From positions 23,367-87,366 of the forward strand of contig SECL01000026.1 of assembly GCA_004173455.1 (NCBI GenBank): a stretch of DNA of 64,000 nt, read 5' to 3'. The notes under the pieces were generated by a model. It was not told where the DNA came from. It saw only the letters and a program-made list of their open reading frames with translations, and ran no database searches. Position 1 is the first letter of the stretch, and each line of letters begins with the position of its first letter. The translations under genes were made by a program, and so were the position numbers. Of the stretch, positions 8,951-20,910 are shown one piece after another. Source of the DNA: Moraxellaceae bacterium (GTDB lineage: Bacteria > Pseudomonadota > Gammaproteobacteria > Pseudomonadales > Moraxellaceae).

Positions 8951-9715
8951 TTATAGCTCAGGTTCTGGGTGGATATGCGGGGTGTTGTCACAATTGTTAT
9001 GGCTCACATCACCATGCACACAATGGTCGTGATGATGCTGATACAGGATGCGCTGGCTGCCAAACAATTGCTGATAAGCCGGATGCTGCTGGATATCTCC
9101 GGGCGTGCCACTACAACAAATATGATGATTGAGGCACACCACGCGCTGTGTCCCCTGCATCACCCACTGCAAATCATGCGATACCATGAGTACGGCACAG
9201 CCATACCGTTCAGGCAGTGTGCGCACATAGGCATACAGCTCGGTTTCCGACTGAATATCCAGACCCTGCATGGGCTCATCCAGCACCAGCAACTGCGGAC
9301 TTTGCAACAGCGCACGCGCCAGCAATACCCGCTGCCGCTCACCGCCAGACAATTGCTGCACCTGACGGCTGAGCAAATGCGCAATGCCGGTTTCGCCCAC
9401 AATTTGCTGTAAAAAATCCGGCTTATAATGGGCAACTTCCAGCAAATCCATCACCCGCAAAGGCAAACTGCTGGACGGATTAAAACGTTGTGGCACATAA
9501 CCAATTTTAAGGCCGGGTTTACGCTGAATCTGACCAGAATCAGCACGCTGAATGCCTAAGATGACTTTCACCAGCGTGGACTTGCCAGCACCATTGGGGC
9601 CAATCAGGCTGACAATTTCCTGTGGGGCAATGGCAAGGTCAATATTTTTCAAGACAAACCGCTGCGCAAACTGCACTGAAACATTATTGAGCTGGATCAG
9701 GGACAGGGAACTCAT
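8951..9715 (-). CDS. znuC: zinc ABC transporter ATP-binding protein ZnuC
   Basis: A 254-residue ABC ATPase. Walker A is GPNGAGKST, the signature is LSGGERQRVLLARALL and Walker B runs LLVLDEP, followed by the switch His in VSHD. The last 35 residues are rich in His, Asp and Cys (HHHDHCVHGD and later HIHPEPEL), which suggests a cytoplasmic zinc-binding or sensing tail, as in several ZnuC proteins. The ATG at 9715 shares ATGA with the zur stop codon, so translation is coupled; the in-frame GTG at 9733 is less likely. Confidence 0.93.
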   Translation of the reverse strand: MSSLSLIQLNNVSVQFAQRFVLKNIDLAIAPQEIVSLIGPNGAGKSTLVKVILGIQRADSGQIQRKPGLKIGYVPQRFNPSSSLPLRVMDLLEVAHYKPDFLQQIVGETGIAHLLSRQVQQLSGGERQRVLLARALLQSPQLLVLDEPMQGLDIQSETELYAYVRTLPERYGCAVLMVSHDLQWVMQGTQRVVCLNHHICCSGTPGDIQQHPAYQQLFGSQRILYQHHHDHCVHGDVSHNNCDNTPHIHPEPEL

Positions 9716-10215
9716 GATTGGCAATTCTGGCACAAACCGGCAATTTCAATCATGCTGTGCTGCGCAGTAAAACCACCACTGGCTGCTACCTGTGCCAGAC
9801 TGTCCATTAACGGACTGGCCGAGGTTTCCTGCACCTGGTGGCAATTTTGGCAAATCAGGAACGCTGCCTGATGTCCGGCACGCGGATGACAGCAGGGAAT
9901 ATAGGCATTAATCGATGCCAAACGATGTATAAATCCCTGTTCCAGCAAAAATTCCAAAGTGCGGTAAACGGTTGGCGGGGCTGCCGGACGTGCATTATCG
10001 CGTTTCATTTTGGCCAAAAGATCATAGGCACCAATGGGTGCGTTGGCCAGCAAAATGAGTTCCAGTACCTCACGGCGCAACGGCGTCAGGCGTGACCCTG
10101 TATTCACACAAGCTTGCTCAGCTTCCAGCAAGCGCTGTGCAATGGCCTGCTGGTCATGGGCGGCCTGATGAACGCCATGCAATGCATCGTCATGCGAATG
10201 GGAACAGCGGGTCAT
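9712..10215 (-). CDS. zur: zinc uptake regulator Zur (Fur family)
   Basis: A 167-residue Fur-family repressor that senses zinc and shuts off zinc uptake genes. A His-rich N-terminus (MTRCSHSHDD) precedes the winged helix (TPLRREVLELI to TVYRTLEFLLEQGFIHRL). Two CxxC pairs (CQNC and the C-terminal CQNC) form the structural zinc site. The start is ATG 10215, with AAGGAGG 5 bases upstream. An upstream TTG at 10233 would overlap that ribosome site. It is co-transcribed with znuC and znuB and divergent from znuA, with a Zur box between. Confidence 0.93.
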   Translation of the reverse strand: MTRCSHSHDDALHGVHQAAHDQQAIAQRLLEAEQACVNTGSRLTPLRREVLELILLANAPIGAYDLLAKMKRDNARPAAPPTVYRTLEFLLEQGFIHRLASINAYIPCCHPRAGHQAAFLICQNCHQVQETSASPLMDSLAQVAASGGFTAQHSMIEIAGLCQNCQS

Positions 10216-10423
10216 GCGCGCCTCCTTGGGCAATCAGGACAATACAACCAATGTAATTAAAATCCGTGCTTCAAAAAATGGTGTAGCAAAAGAGCAATAA
10301 AAACAATGTCATAAAAACCACAATGACTGAAAACTGCAAAAACAAACTAGACCCTATACCCTGATTTCAAAAATCTGGCCTAAAACATCATCACAGCAAA
10401 GGACTGTTGCTTTTTTTGCAAAC

Positions 10424-10436
10424 GTAATAGTATAAC
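10424..10436. promoter_or_regulatory. Zur box between zur-znuCB and znuA
   Basis: GTAATA-G-TATAAC differs at one position from the gammaproteobacterial Zur core GTTATA-N-TATAAC (family knowledge), and is flanked by AACAT on the right as in longer Zur boxes. It lies 73 bases before the znuA start and about 210 before zur, so one site could control both directions. Confidence 0.62.
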
Positions 10437-10509
10437 ATGCTACCTTTTAGTTCACTATCATTTCACCATGTCATCGGACAGCACGCCAGCAGGTCGCTGC
10501 GGGGAAAAT

Positions 10510-11412
10510 ATGCGCTTTTTTGTGATTGCCTTACTGGTTTCCTCTGCCACTTTCCTGAGCCTTAATCACAGTCAGGCGGCCACTCGAAAACCCGTTTCAC
10601 AACATCCGGCTGCCCCTGTTTCAGGCATGGTGGTGAGCACTCATCCTTTATATCTGATTGCACAGGCGGTAACCAAAGGCATCGAAACCCCGATATTACT
10701 GTTGCCACCCAATCAGTCCGGCCATGACGTGCAATTGCATCCTGCTGACCGTCAACGCTTAAAACAGGCCAATTTTGTGCTGTGGTTTGGTGCACAATAT
10801 GAAGCCCCCTTGGCGGCGGTACTCAAGAATCAAGCCAATGCCATTGCCCTGTTTGACCTCAAGGCTTTTAAACGCCTGCCGCTGCGTAATGTACAGGGTC
10901 AGCCTTTTGCCAACTCATTAGATCCGCACTTGTGGTTGGAACCTGCTAATGCCGTGGGCATTGCTTATGCGATTGCTGCTGTGCGTAGTCGCCAGTTTCC
11001 ACAATACGCCAGCCGTTACCAGCATAATACGCAAGCATTTGGCCAACGTCTGATGGCACAGGCCAACCGCTATCATTCATCGCTTGCCAGACCGTACTGG
11101 GCTTACCATGATGCTTACCACTATTTAGAGCGTAGCCTAAGCCTGACATTTAAAGGGAGTTTGACGGTTGAGCATGACTTGCCACCGACCATTCGCCAGC
11201 TGGCTTGGCTACAACAACAGCGTCCCCAGCAAAAAAACGGCACGATAAAGCCCATGTGCTTGCTGGCAGAAGGGCATGCTGATCCAGCCACGCTCAAGCG
11301 CCTGCAACCTATTCAGGTGCAGACTATTGATGAAATTATGAGTGGACAACAGGATTTTGTGGTTGGATGGCAAGAATTGGCACAAGATATAGTGGCCTGC
11401 ACCAGAACTTAA
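10510..11412 (+). CDS. znuA: zinc ABC transporter substrate-binding protein ZnuA
   Basis: A 300-residue periplasmic zinc-binding protein (cluster A-I). Starting at ATG 10510 (GGGGA just upstream) gives a clear signal peptide, MRFFVIALLVSSATFLSL...QAA. A frame from 10468 would add 14 hydrophilic residues before it. Likely zinc ligands are the His in STHPLYL, the His in DPHLWL and the His in YHDAYHY. Unlike E. coli ZnuA it lacks a long His/Asp-rich loop; the His-rich function seems to sit on Zur and ZnuC here. Divergent from zur-znuC-znuB. Confidence 0.92.
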   Translation: MRFFVIALLVSSATFLSLNHSQAATRKPVSQHPAAPVSGMVVSTHPLYLIAQAVTKGIETPILLLPPNQSGHDVQLHPADRQRLKQANFVLWFGAQYEAPLAAVLKNQANAIALFDLKAFKRLPLRNVQGQPFANSLDPHLWLEPANAVGIAYAIAAVRSRQFPQYASRYQHNTQAFGQRLMAQANRYHSSLARPYWAYHDAYHYLERSLSLTFKGSLTVEHDLPPTIRQLAWLQQQRPQQKNGTIKPMCLLAEGHADPATLKRLQPIQVQTIDEIMSGQQDFVVGWQELAQDIVACTRT

Positions 11413-11628
11413 GCCAATCTTAATTTTTTAAATAAAGACAGGGCGCTGCACCTATCGGATTCATACTAAAATACAATGTTCGCTGGTATGGAACTGATTG
11501 CATGTTTGGATTTGCGCCACTATAATGCTCGCGCTTAAAAGTATTGTGATCAAATTTTGACAGGTTCGACTTAAAATTTTAAAAGTAGACTTGTCATCGT
11601 GTATTCAACCGTAGCCAGAAGATTCCTT

Positions 11629-12048
11629 ATGTATCAGCCCAAGCGCCAATCTAGTATGCTGGTTGATCGACGTCTGGCACGCGGCCTGACCATTGCTCAG
11701 GCTATTGTAATACCCGTTTCATCATTGCTGGCTTATTGTATTGCGGGTGGCGTTGCTGCCCAGAGTGCTGCCCTCGGTGCCCTGCTATGCTGGCTCGGTA
11801 GCGCCTATTTTGCTTGGCAGGCTTTCCGCCAAGGTGGTGCGAGCGCCTCAAAGCAAATTGTAGGGGCAATGTACAAAGGAATGATAGGTAAGTTTGTCAT
11901 TGTTATTGTTGGTTTTATTTTAATTTTTCGTAGTGTTTCACCATTATCAATGCCAGCTTTATTGGCTGGATTTGTACTGGTGCAAGCCGTGGCGTGGCTT
12001 TACCCCTTGTGGGCAGCACGTCAGCAGGCCAATAAGCAGCCGCAGTAG
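11629..12048 (+). CDS. atpI: ATP synthase subunit I (AtpI)
   Basis: A small 139-residue membrane protein with about four transmembrane helices at the head of the atp operon. AtpI is a non-stoichiometric factor that helps assemble the c-ring. Identification rests on position, hydrophobic pattern and wording such as RRLARGLTIAQAIVIPVSSLLAY. Start choice is uncertain: ATG 11629 has GAAGA 8 bases upstream; GTG 11599 and ATG 11656 are alternatives. Confidence 0.82.
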   Translation: MYQPKRQSSMLVDRRLARGLTIAQAIVIPVSSLLAYCIAGGVAAQSAALGALLCWLGSAYFAWQAFRQGGASASKQIVGAMYKGMIGKFVIVIVGFILIFRSVSPLSMPALLAGFVLVQAVAWLYPLWAARQQANKQPQ

Positions 12049-12198
12049 TCAGGCTATCCTGATTCAGGATCGCTTTGATTTCGGATTGCTTTGGTTGGAA
12101 ATCTCAAGGTTGGGATGTTGTAGCTTGATAAAGCTAAGAAATTCTTTGCGATGGTAATGAGATGAATAGCAGCACGCATCATTCATTATCTTCGCTGA

Positions 12199-13491
<1,293 letters not shown>

Positions 13492-13526
13492 TTCTTAATT
13501 CCCAAATTCATCATTGAGGAATTGCA

Positions 13527-13997
13527 ATGAATATCAACCTCACATTAATTGGTCAGGCCATTGCATTTGCGCTATTTGTCGCATTTTGCATGAAGTTTGT
13601 CTGGCCACCACTAATCGCAGCGATTAGTGACCGTCAGCGCAAGATTGCTGATGGTTTAAATGCGGCTGAGCGTGCCAAAGCTGATCTTGCCAATGCACAG
13701 GCACAAGTCAAGCAGGAACTGGACGCCGCAAAAGTACAGGCCGCGCAGCTCATTGAGCAGGCGAACCGTCGTGGTGCCCAGCTGGTTGAAGAAGCACGTA
13801 CCCAGGCAAATGCCGAAGGTGAGCGTATTCGTCAGCAGTCGCGGGAAGCCGTCGATCAGGAAATCAATCAGGCGCGTGAACAGCTTCGCGGGCAGGTTGC
13901 TGCCTTGGCAGTAGCGGGTGCCGAGAAGATTCTTAAAGCCCAGGTTGATGAACAAGCCCATGCTGCCATGTTAAATCAACTGGCTGCGGAACTATAA
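13527..13997 (+). CDS. atpF: ATP synthase Fo subunit b
   Basis: A 156-residue peripheral-stalk subunit. One N-terminal transmembrane helix (about residues 5-24) precedes a long, charged, Ala/Gln-rich amphipathic helix (about 40-150) that dimerises as a coiled coil and reaches up to delta on F1. GAGG is 7 bases before the ATG. It lies 35 bases after atpE and 12 before atpH. Confidence 0.96.
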   Translation: MNINLTLIGQAIAFALFVAFCMKFVWPPLIAAISDRQRKIADGLNAAERAKADLANAQAQVKQELDAAKVQAAQLIEQANRRGAQLVEEARTQANAEGERIRQQSREAVDQEINQAREQLRGQVAALAVAGAEKILKAQVDEQAHAAMLNQLAAEL

Positions 13998-14009
13998 GCG
14001 AGAAGACCC

Positions 14010-14546
14010 ATGGCTGAACTCTTGACGTTAGCACGCCCTTATGCCAAAGCGGCTTTTGGCTATGCATCTGAACAGGGTATGGCAGACAACTGGTCTACCG
14101 TACTGCAACTGCTCAGTGCACTGGTTCAAGATGAAGCATTTTCCGCTTATTTGAATCGCCCTGAGTTGACCCCTGAACAACAGGTCAAAATTATTGTAGA
14201 CACCAAAGCGGCGCTACAGGATCAATCAGTGTCCAACTTTATTACGTTGTTGGCACAAAATGATCGTTTAAACCTGTTGCCAGATATTGCTCTTGAGTTT
14301 GAGCAGCTAAAGGCACACAACCAGAATCAGACTGATGTTACCATCGAATCTGCCTTTCCGTTAACGGATGAGCAAAAGCAACTGCTGGTTGATCGTTTAT
14401 CAAAACGCTTCAATAGCAGCATTGATGCTACTGTTACTGTCAACCCTGCCTTAATTGCAGGGGTGGTGATTCGTGCCGGTGATCAGGTGATTGATGATTC
14501 TGCTCAGGCTAAGCTGGAAAAAATGCGAACTCGTTTAACTGCGTAA
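14010..14546 (+). CDS. atpH: ATP synthase F1 subunit delta
   Basis: A 178-residue OSCP/delta-family protein joining the peripheral stalk to the top of F1. It begins [19 protein letters not shown], the normal N-terminal six-helix bundle, and ends with the conserved beta part [19 protein letters not shown] followed by [10 protein letters not shown]. Length and order are normal. Confidence 0.96.
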   Translation: MAELLTLARPYAKAAFGYASEQGMADNWSTVLQLLSALVQDEAFSAYLNRPELTPEQQVKIIVDTKAALQDQSVSNFITLLAQNDRLNLLPDIALEFEQLKAHNQNQTDVTIESAFPLTDEQKQLLVDRLSKRFNSSIDATVTVNPALIAGVVIRAGDQVIDDSAQAKLEKMRTRLTA

Positions 14547-14600
14547 TGGTGTAATACCAGCGGTTAGGCAGAACTTAAAAAATATTGAGGTATAGCGCAA

Positions 14601-16145
14601 ATGCAACAACTGAATCCATCTGAGATCAGTGCGCTCATTAAACAGCGTATTAGCGATCTGGACACCAGCGCGACCGCCAAGAATGAAGGTACCATCGTCA
14701 AGGTATCCGATGGTATCGTGCGTATTCACGGTCTGGCTGATGCCATGTACGGTGAGATGATCGAATTTGACGGCGGCTTATACGGAATGGCACTGAACTT
14801 GGAACAAGATTCAGTCGGTGCTGTCGTATTAGGCAACTATTTAAGCCTGCAAGAAGGCCAAAAGGTCCGTTGTACTGGCCGCGTACTGGAAGTTCCAGTC
14901 GGTCCAGAACTGCTGGGCCGTGTGGTTGACGCACTGGGTAACCCGATTGATGGCAAAGGCCCAATCAATGCGCAACTTAATGATGCGGTTGAAAAGGTGG
15001 CACCCGGTGTAATCTGGCGTCAAAGCGTTGATCAGCCTGTACAAACAGGTTATAAATCAGTCGATACCATGATTCCGGTAGGCCGTGGCCAGCGTGAGCT
15101 GATCATTGGTGACCGCCAGACTGGTAAAACCGCGATGGCGATTGACGCGATTATTGCCCAGAAAGATTCTGGCATTAAATGCGTGTATGTGGCGATTGGT
15201 CAAAAGCAATCGACCATTGCTAACGTGGTGCGTAAACTGGAAGAATCTGGTGCACTGGCTTATACCACTGTGGTGGCTGCCTCTGCGTCTGAACCAGCTG
15301 CGATGCAGTTCTTGGCACCTTACTCTGGTTGTACCATGGGTGAGTATTTCCGCGATCGCGGTGAAGATGCCCTGATTGTGTATGATGACTTGTCCAAGCA
15401 AGCGGTGGCGTATCGCCAGATTTCTTTGCTGCTGCGTCGTCCACCAGGCCGTGAAGCCTATCCCGGTGACGTATTCTATCTACACTCCCGTTTGCTAGAG
15501 CGTGCATCACGTGTATCTGCGGCGTATGTAGAAAAATTCACCAACGGTGCCGTAACTGGCCAAACAGGTTCTCTGACTGCATTGCCAATCATTGAAACTC
15601 AGGCTGGTGACGTGTCTGCATTCGTTCCAACCAATGTGATTTCGATTACTGACGGTCAGATCTTCTTGGAATCCTCACTGTTTAACGCGGGTATTCGTCC
15701 TGCGGTAAACGCGGGTATTTCGGTATCCCGTGTCGGTGGTGCTGCGCAAACCAAGATTATCAAGAAACTGTCCGGTGGTATCCGTACCGCACTGGCGCAG
15801 TACCGTGAACTGGCTGCATTTGCCCAGTTTGCTTCTGATCTTGACGAAGCAACCCGCAAACAGCTGGAGCATGGTCAGCGCGTGACCGAGCTGATGAAGC
15901 AAAAGCAATATGCGCCACTGTCTATTGCTGATCAGGCCGTGTCCATTTATGCCTCTAACGAAGGCTATCTGACTGACGTTCCTGTCAACAAGATTGGTGA
16001 CTTTGAAGAAGCCCTGCTGGCTTATATGCGCTCGCAACACAGTGCATTAATGGACGAGATTGATCGTACAGCCAACTACAATGGTGACATTGAAGCAGGC
16101 TTGAAGCAAGGTATTGAAAGCTTCAAAGCAACTCAGGCGTATTAA
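14601..16145 (+). CDS. atpA: ATP synthase F1 subunit alpha
   Basis: The 514-residue non-catalytic nucleotide-binding subunit. Walker A is GDRQTGKT at 170-177. The Arg finger region is present in [15 protein letters not shown] lies upstream of the ATG. Intact and full length, followed by a 95-base gap before the damaged atpG. Confidence 0.97.
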   Translation: MQQLNPSEISALIKQRISDLDTSATAKNEGTIVKVSDGIVRIHGLADAMYGEMIEFDGGLYGMALNLEQDSVGAVVLGNYLSLQEGQKVRCTGRVLEVPVGPELLGRVVDALGNPIDGKGPINAQLNDAVEKVAPGVIWRQSVDQPVQTGYKSVDTMIPVGRGQRELIIGDRQTGKTAMAIDAIIAQKDSGIKCVYVAIGQKQSTIANVVRKLEESGALAYTTVVAASASEPAAMQFLAPYSGCTMGEYFRDRGEDALIVYDDLSKQAVAYRQISLLLRRPPGREAYPGDVFYLHSRLLERASRVSAAYVEKFTNGAVTGQTGSLTALPIIETQAGDVSAFVPTNVISITDGQIFLESSLFNAGIRPAVNAGISVSRVGGAAQTKIIKKLSGGIRTALAQYRELAAFAQFASDLDEATRKQLEHGQRVTELMKQKQYAPLSIADQAVSIYASNEGYLTDVPVNKIGDFEEALLAYMRSQHSALMDEIDRTANYNGDIEAGLKQGIESFKATQAY

Positions 16146-16240
16146 TCCTTAGGTTTACCCTGAAGGTTAATTCCTGATTCACGGATCACATTTGGAAGGT
16201 TTGGGTTTTGCCTGAATCTTCCAAATAACAGGTTAAGCGT

Positions 16241-16917
16241 ATGGCAAGTTTAAAAGAAATTCGCGCCAAGGTAGCCAGCATTAAAAGCACGCAAAAGATT
16301 ACGCGTGCCATGCAACTGGTGGCTGCCAGTAAAATGCGTCGTGCGCCCAGCACGTCAAGACCCAGCAGGAACAATCGATTGACGTTCAATTTGCATTAAT
16401 CGGTCAAAAAGCGGTTACGTTTTTCAAAAATTATGGCGGCAAAGTGCTGGGTGCAACCACGCAAGTGGGCGATGCACCGGGTATGGAACAGTTGACAGGG
16501 TCTGTGCAGGTCATGCTGGATGCCTTTGATCGCGGCGAAATTGATCGCGTTTATCTGGTGTCCAACAAGTTTATCAATGCCATGACCCAAAAGCCCCAGA
16601 TTGATCAGTTGGTGCCGTTGGCCGCAAGCAGCGAAGGCGAACAGCTTAACCGCAGCTATGGCTGGGACTACCTATATGAGCCAGAAGCCAATGTATTACT
16701 CAATGGCTTATTGGTGCGTTATATCGAGTCCATGGTGTATCAGGGCGTGGTAGAAAACATTGCTTCCGAGCAGGCTGCCCGTATGATTGCCATGAAAGCG
16801 GCAACTGATAACGCAGGCGATCTGATCAAGAGCTTACAACTTATTTATAACAAGCTGCGTCAAGCCGCGATTACCCGGGAAATTTCCGAGATCGTCGGTG
16901 GTGCCGCTGCCGTTTAA
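16241..16917 (+). pseudogene. atpG: ATP synthase F1 subunit gamma with an internal frame-breaking deletion
   Basis: Gamma is the central rotor shaft. The first 35 codons (16241-16345) give the conserved N-terminal helix [10 protein letters not shown]...SKMRRA. Directly after, at about 16345-16348, the sequence jumps to what in Acinetobacter is about residue 101 ([15 protein letters not shown]), but in another frame, so the first frame stops at 16397. The second frame is then intact to the true end, [12 protein letters not shown]. About 65 codons are missing, including the segment around SSDRGLAGGLN, and the missing length is not a multiple of three. A short call from GTG 16444 would give only a 157-residue C-terminal piece. 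The flanking atp genes are intact, so either this is an assembly or sequencing loss or the strain has a crippled ATP synthase. Confidence 0.85.
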
Positions 16918-16944
16918 CATGATTCTTTAAATAAATTAATTTGA

Positions 16945-18354
<1,410 letters not shown>

Positions 18355-18381
18355 GTAACGCTCAGTTAAGGAGATGATCTC

Positions 18382-18798
18382 ATGGCAGTAATGCAATGTG
18401 ATGTGGTAAGCGTTAAGGACTCCATCTATTCAGGTGCGGTGTCCATGCTTATTGCAAAAGGTGCAGGTGGCGAGCTGGGTATTTTGCCCGGCCACGCGCC
18501 ACTGGTCACCTTGCTGCAACCCGGCCCAATTCGTGTGCAACTGGAAAACGGTACAGAAGAAGTGATCTATGTATCGGGTGGCGTACTTGAGGTGCAACCG
18601 CATGTGGTAACCGTCTTGGCGGATACCGCAGTACGTGCTGGCGACCTTGATGAAGCTGCGATTTTAGAAGCGCGCAAACAGGCTGAAACCTTGCTGGAAA
18701 ACCAGCGCGGTGAACTGGATACTGGTGCGGCCATGGCTGCACTGGCTGAAACTGCCGCTCAACTGGAAACCCTGCGCAAGCTGAAAAACCGTGCATAA
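18382..18798 (+). CDS. atpC: ATP synthase F1 subunit epsilon
   Basis: A 138-residue protein with an N-terminal beta sandwich (GELGILPGHAPLVTLLQPGPIRV) and a C-terminal helical hairpin (about 90-138) that can inhibit the enzyme. AAGGAGATG ribosome site upstream. Last gene of the operon, followed by a terminator. Confidence 0.96.
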   Translation: MAVMQCDVVSVKDSIYSGAVSMLIAKGAGGELGILPGHAPLVTLLQPGPIRVQLENGTEEVIYVSGGVLEVQPHVVTVLADTAVRAGDLDEAAILEARKQAETLLENQRGELDTGAAMAALAETAAQLETLRKLKNRA

Positions 18799-18822
18799 CG
18801 TGTTTTAATACTTGTGGTAAAA

Positions 18823-18850
18823 AAACCGTCTTAACTTAAGGCGGTTTTTT
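18823..18850 (+). terminator. rho-independent terminator of the atp operon
   Basis: CCGTCTTAA and TTAAGGCGG pair (one G-T) around a single base, preceded by A-rich and followed by TTTTTTT. It lies about 25 bases after the atpC stop. Confidence 0.88.
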
Positions 18851-18948
18851 TATGAAATTAAATAGCGAATACCATGTTATGATTTGTTGATATAAATTGT
18901 ATTTTTGTGATAGTTAGTTTACATAATTAAAGGGTTAATGAGTTAACA

Positions 18949-19230
18949 ATGATTTCATGGAGTGGTTACGGTTTACTAGCATTTCTATTGCCGCTTATAG
19001 CAGCAGCTTTTTCAGTATTATTTAGCTGGAATATCGACATTGGTAGTCATAATTTTAAGCAAGTATTTAATGTCCTATTTGTTTTTTGCATTCCAGCAAT
19101 ATGGATTATTGGAAAACGCTTGAATGGAGATGCAGGACGCTATGCAGCAGAGCATACATTTATGACTTTTCCATTGCAGTACACTGCTTTTATTTATATG
19201 GCGATATTATTAGTAAATTTAATGCATTAA
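18949..19230 (+). CDS. small hypothetical membrane protein
   Basis: A 93-residue protein with three hydrophobic segments (about 6-28, 39-55 and 74-92), so an inner-membrane protein of three helices. I recognise no family. Codon use is markedly AT-rich compared with the atp genes on the left and gpx on the right, as in the next gene, 21 bases downstream, with which it likely forms a unit. No convincing ribosome site is visible. Confidence 0.6.
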   Translation: MISWSGYGLLAFLLPLIAAAFSVLFSWNIDIGSHNFKQVFNVLFVFCIPAIWIIGKRLNGDAGRYAAEHTFMTFPLQYTAFIYMAILLVNLMH

Positions 19231-19251
19231 ATAATAATTAAGGGTAAACCG

Positions 19252-19713
19252 ATGATATCGGATTGGAAGTGTTGGATTGCTGGAATAGTGGCAATTATTA
19301 TTATATGTTTTTGTCAAACGAAAAGAAGTAACTATGAACATTTACAACAGGTTGGCAAATCAGTCATTGTGCAACAGCCTGAAAGTTACACCCAGTATGT
19401 AAAAAATGGTTCAGTTAGCGGTACTTCTGTAGATATTATTTTTGTAGCAAATGGTTTAAATATTAAAGAGAATAGAAAAATTTCAAAAGAGATTTTTAAT
19501 GACTTTAGTCAAGGGCAGCCTGTAAAAGCTTTATATGATCCTATAAATCCACATCGTTTTATTCTTGAGCGTGATGAGGAACCGCTACTTGTATGGGTAT
19601 TATTATCAGGTTTTATGGGATTTATGGGTGTATATATAACATTAGCATTATGGTTTCCTAATAATGCCGTTAAGATAAAACCTAATAAATACAGTTCAGC
19701 TCTGAAAAGATAG
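19252..19713 (+). CDS. DUF3592-like membrane protein
   Basis: A 153-residue protein with an N-terminal transmembrane helix (about 7-22), an extracytoplasmic domain, and a second helix (about 113-135). The segment GQPVKALYDPINPHRFILE closely resembles the DUF3592 signature, where a small beta domain between two helices ends in a V-x-Y-x-P-x-N-P motif. Function unknown. AT-rich like its partner upstream; the pair looks like a small acquired islet. Confidence 0.62.
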   Translation: MISDWKCWIAGIVAIIIICFCQTKRSNYEHLQQVGKSVIVQQPESYTQYVKNGSVSGTSVDIIFVANGLNIKENRKISKEIFNDFSQGQPVKALYDPINPHRFILERDEEPLLVWVLLSGFMGFMGVYITLALWFPNNAVKIKPNKYSSALKR

Positions 19714-19784
19714 CTCGCATGTTAACTCTTTATTATTTTAATTTTATAGCGCATTAGACCCTTACAAGTGTAATTGGAAAATAA

Positions 19785-19810
19785 AAACCGCCTCTCAAGG
19801 AAGACGGTTT
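19785..19810 (-). terminator. terminator of the ohrR-gpx operon
   Basis: On the minus strand AAACCGTCTT and GAGGCGGTTT pair with two G-U wobbles and are followed by TTATT; it lies about 18 bases after the gpx stop. Confidence 0.75.
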
Positions 19811-19827
19811 GTCTGCTGGTTAATCGC

Positions 19828-20373
19828 TTACTTCGCCAGCTCAGCATTAATAGCGTCAACAAGACGTGGGTCATCAGCGGTAATATCTGGGGCAAAGCGG
19901 CCAACCACGTCACCTTGTTTATTCACCAAGAATTTCTCAAAGTTCCACAGCACTTCAGGGGCTTCAGTGGTTTCAATCGATAAGCCTTTTAGCCGTTCAC
20001 GCATGGAACCTTCACCAGTGGTTTGCGGCTGGGCTTTGGTGAGCTGTGCATATAGTGGATGCTGGTCGCTGCCAGTGACCGAAATCTTGGAAAAAAGCGG
20101 AAAATGTACGTCATAGTTGAGGCTGCAAAAGCTGCTGATTTCTTCATCCGTACCCGGTTCCTGACCTTTAAAGTTATTGGCCGGAAATCCTAAAATTTCA
20201 AGCCCTTGGTCTTTTTTGGCCTGATACAGTTTTTCCAGCCCTTCATACTGGGCGGTTAAGCCGCATTTGGATGCTGTATTGACAATCAACAGTACCTTGC
20301 CTGCATACTGATTTAGGTGAGTAGAGTCGCCTTGGATGGTTTTAACTGGAATATCATAAATGGATTGGGACAT
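19828..20373 (-). CDS. glutathione peroxidase (thiol peroxidase type)
   Basis: A 181-residue thioredoxin-fold peroxidase that reduces organic and hydrogen peroxides. The peroxidatic Cys is C37 in NTASKCGLT, the probable resolving Cys is C83 in SFCSLNYD, and the catalytic Trp/Asn pair lies in WNFEKFLV. The usual FPCNQF motif reads FPANNF, a variant seen in related bacteria. No signal peptide, so cytoplasmic. The start is ATG 20373, with AAGGA 7 bases upstream. The gene follows ohrR by 45 bases and is probably under its control. Confidence 0.9.
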   Translation of the reverse strand: MSQSIYDIPVKTIQGDSTHLNQYAGKVLLIVNTASKCGLTAQYEGLEKLYQAKKDQGLEILGFPANNFKGQEPGTDEEISSFCSLNYDVHFPLFSKISVTGSDQHPLYAQLTKAQPQTTGEGSMRERLKGLSIETTEAPEVLWNFEKFLVNKQGDVVGRFAPDITADDPRLVDAINAELAK

Positions 20374-20418
20374 GAGGGTTCCTTTTGTGAGGGAGTGGTG
20401 GGACATTAACAGCAGGGA

Positions 20419-20895
20419 TTAGGATTGATCAGGCTTTAAGGCCTGCGACATCAGCGCTACCATGTGCTGCACCTGATCACGCAACTGGTCGAGCTGTTCA
20501 GTCGACAATTGAAGTTGACTGGCCAGCGTTGAGGGAATGATGGCGGCTTGCCGCTTAAGTACCTGACCTTGCGCTGTGAGGGCAATCAGTACGCGGCGTT
20601 CATCGGTAGAGTCACGCTGGCGGTCAACCAGACCATGGGCAGCCAGTCGCTTGAGCAAGGGCGTGAGTGTGCCACTGTCCAGAAACAGTTTTTCACCCAG
20701 TGCGCCAACCGTACAGGGCGAGCTTTCCCACAGCACCAGCATCACCAGATATTGCGGGTAGGTCAGATTAAACTGCGCCAGCACCGGCCGATAAAGGCGA
20801 TTGAGCAAATTTGATGCCGCATACAGTGGAAAGCAGATTTGCCGGTCGAGTAGCAGCATATCGTTAGCAGGTGGCAAGGCAGGATCAGTCATCAT
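20419..20895 (-). CDS. ohrR: OhrR-type MarR family peroxide-sensing regulator
   Basis: A 158-residue MarR-family winged-helix repressor. The N-terminal Cys (C21 in LDRQICFPLYAASN) sits where OhrR proteins carry the residue oxidised by organic hydroperoxides. The DNA-binding part runs LTYPQYLVMLVLWE to LDSGTLTPLLKRLAAHGLV, and the wing has DERRVLIALT. Oxidation should release DNA and induce the downstream peroxidase. Unusually, the partner is a glutathione peroxidase, not Ohr. Start choice between the adjacent ATGs at 20895 and 20892 is open. Confidence 0.85.
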   Translation of the reverse strand: MMTDPALPPANDMLLLDRQICFPLYAASNLLNRLYRPVLAQFNLTYPQYLVMLVLWESSPCTVGALGEKLFLDSGTLTPLLKRLAAHGLVDRQRDSTDERRVLIALTAQGQVLKRQAAIIPSTLASQLQLSTEQLDQLRDQVQHMVALMSQALKPDQS

Positions 20896-20910
20896 CAAAA
20901 ATTTCTGGAT

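Noticed and set aside
15057..15401. Minus-strand frame inside atpA, and similar ones in atpD, parC and fadD
   Set aside because: Each lies opposite a highly conserved gene and shows no protein family pattern.
16444..16917. A 157-residue independent gene starting at GTG 16444
   Set aside because: It is the C-terminal part of atpG; the frame is open upstream to 16345 and the conserved gamma sequence continues through it.
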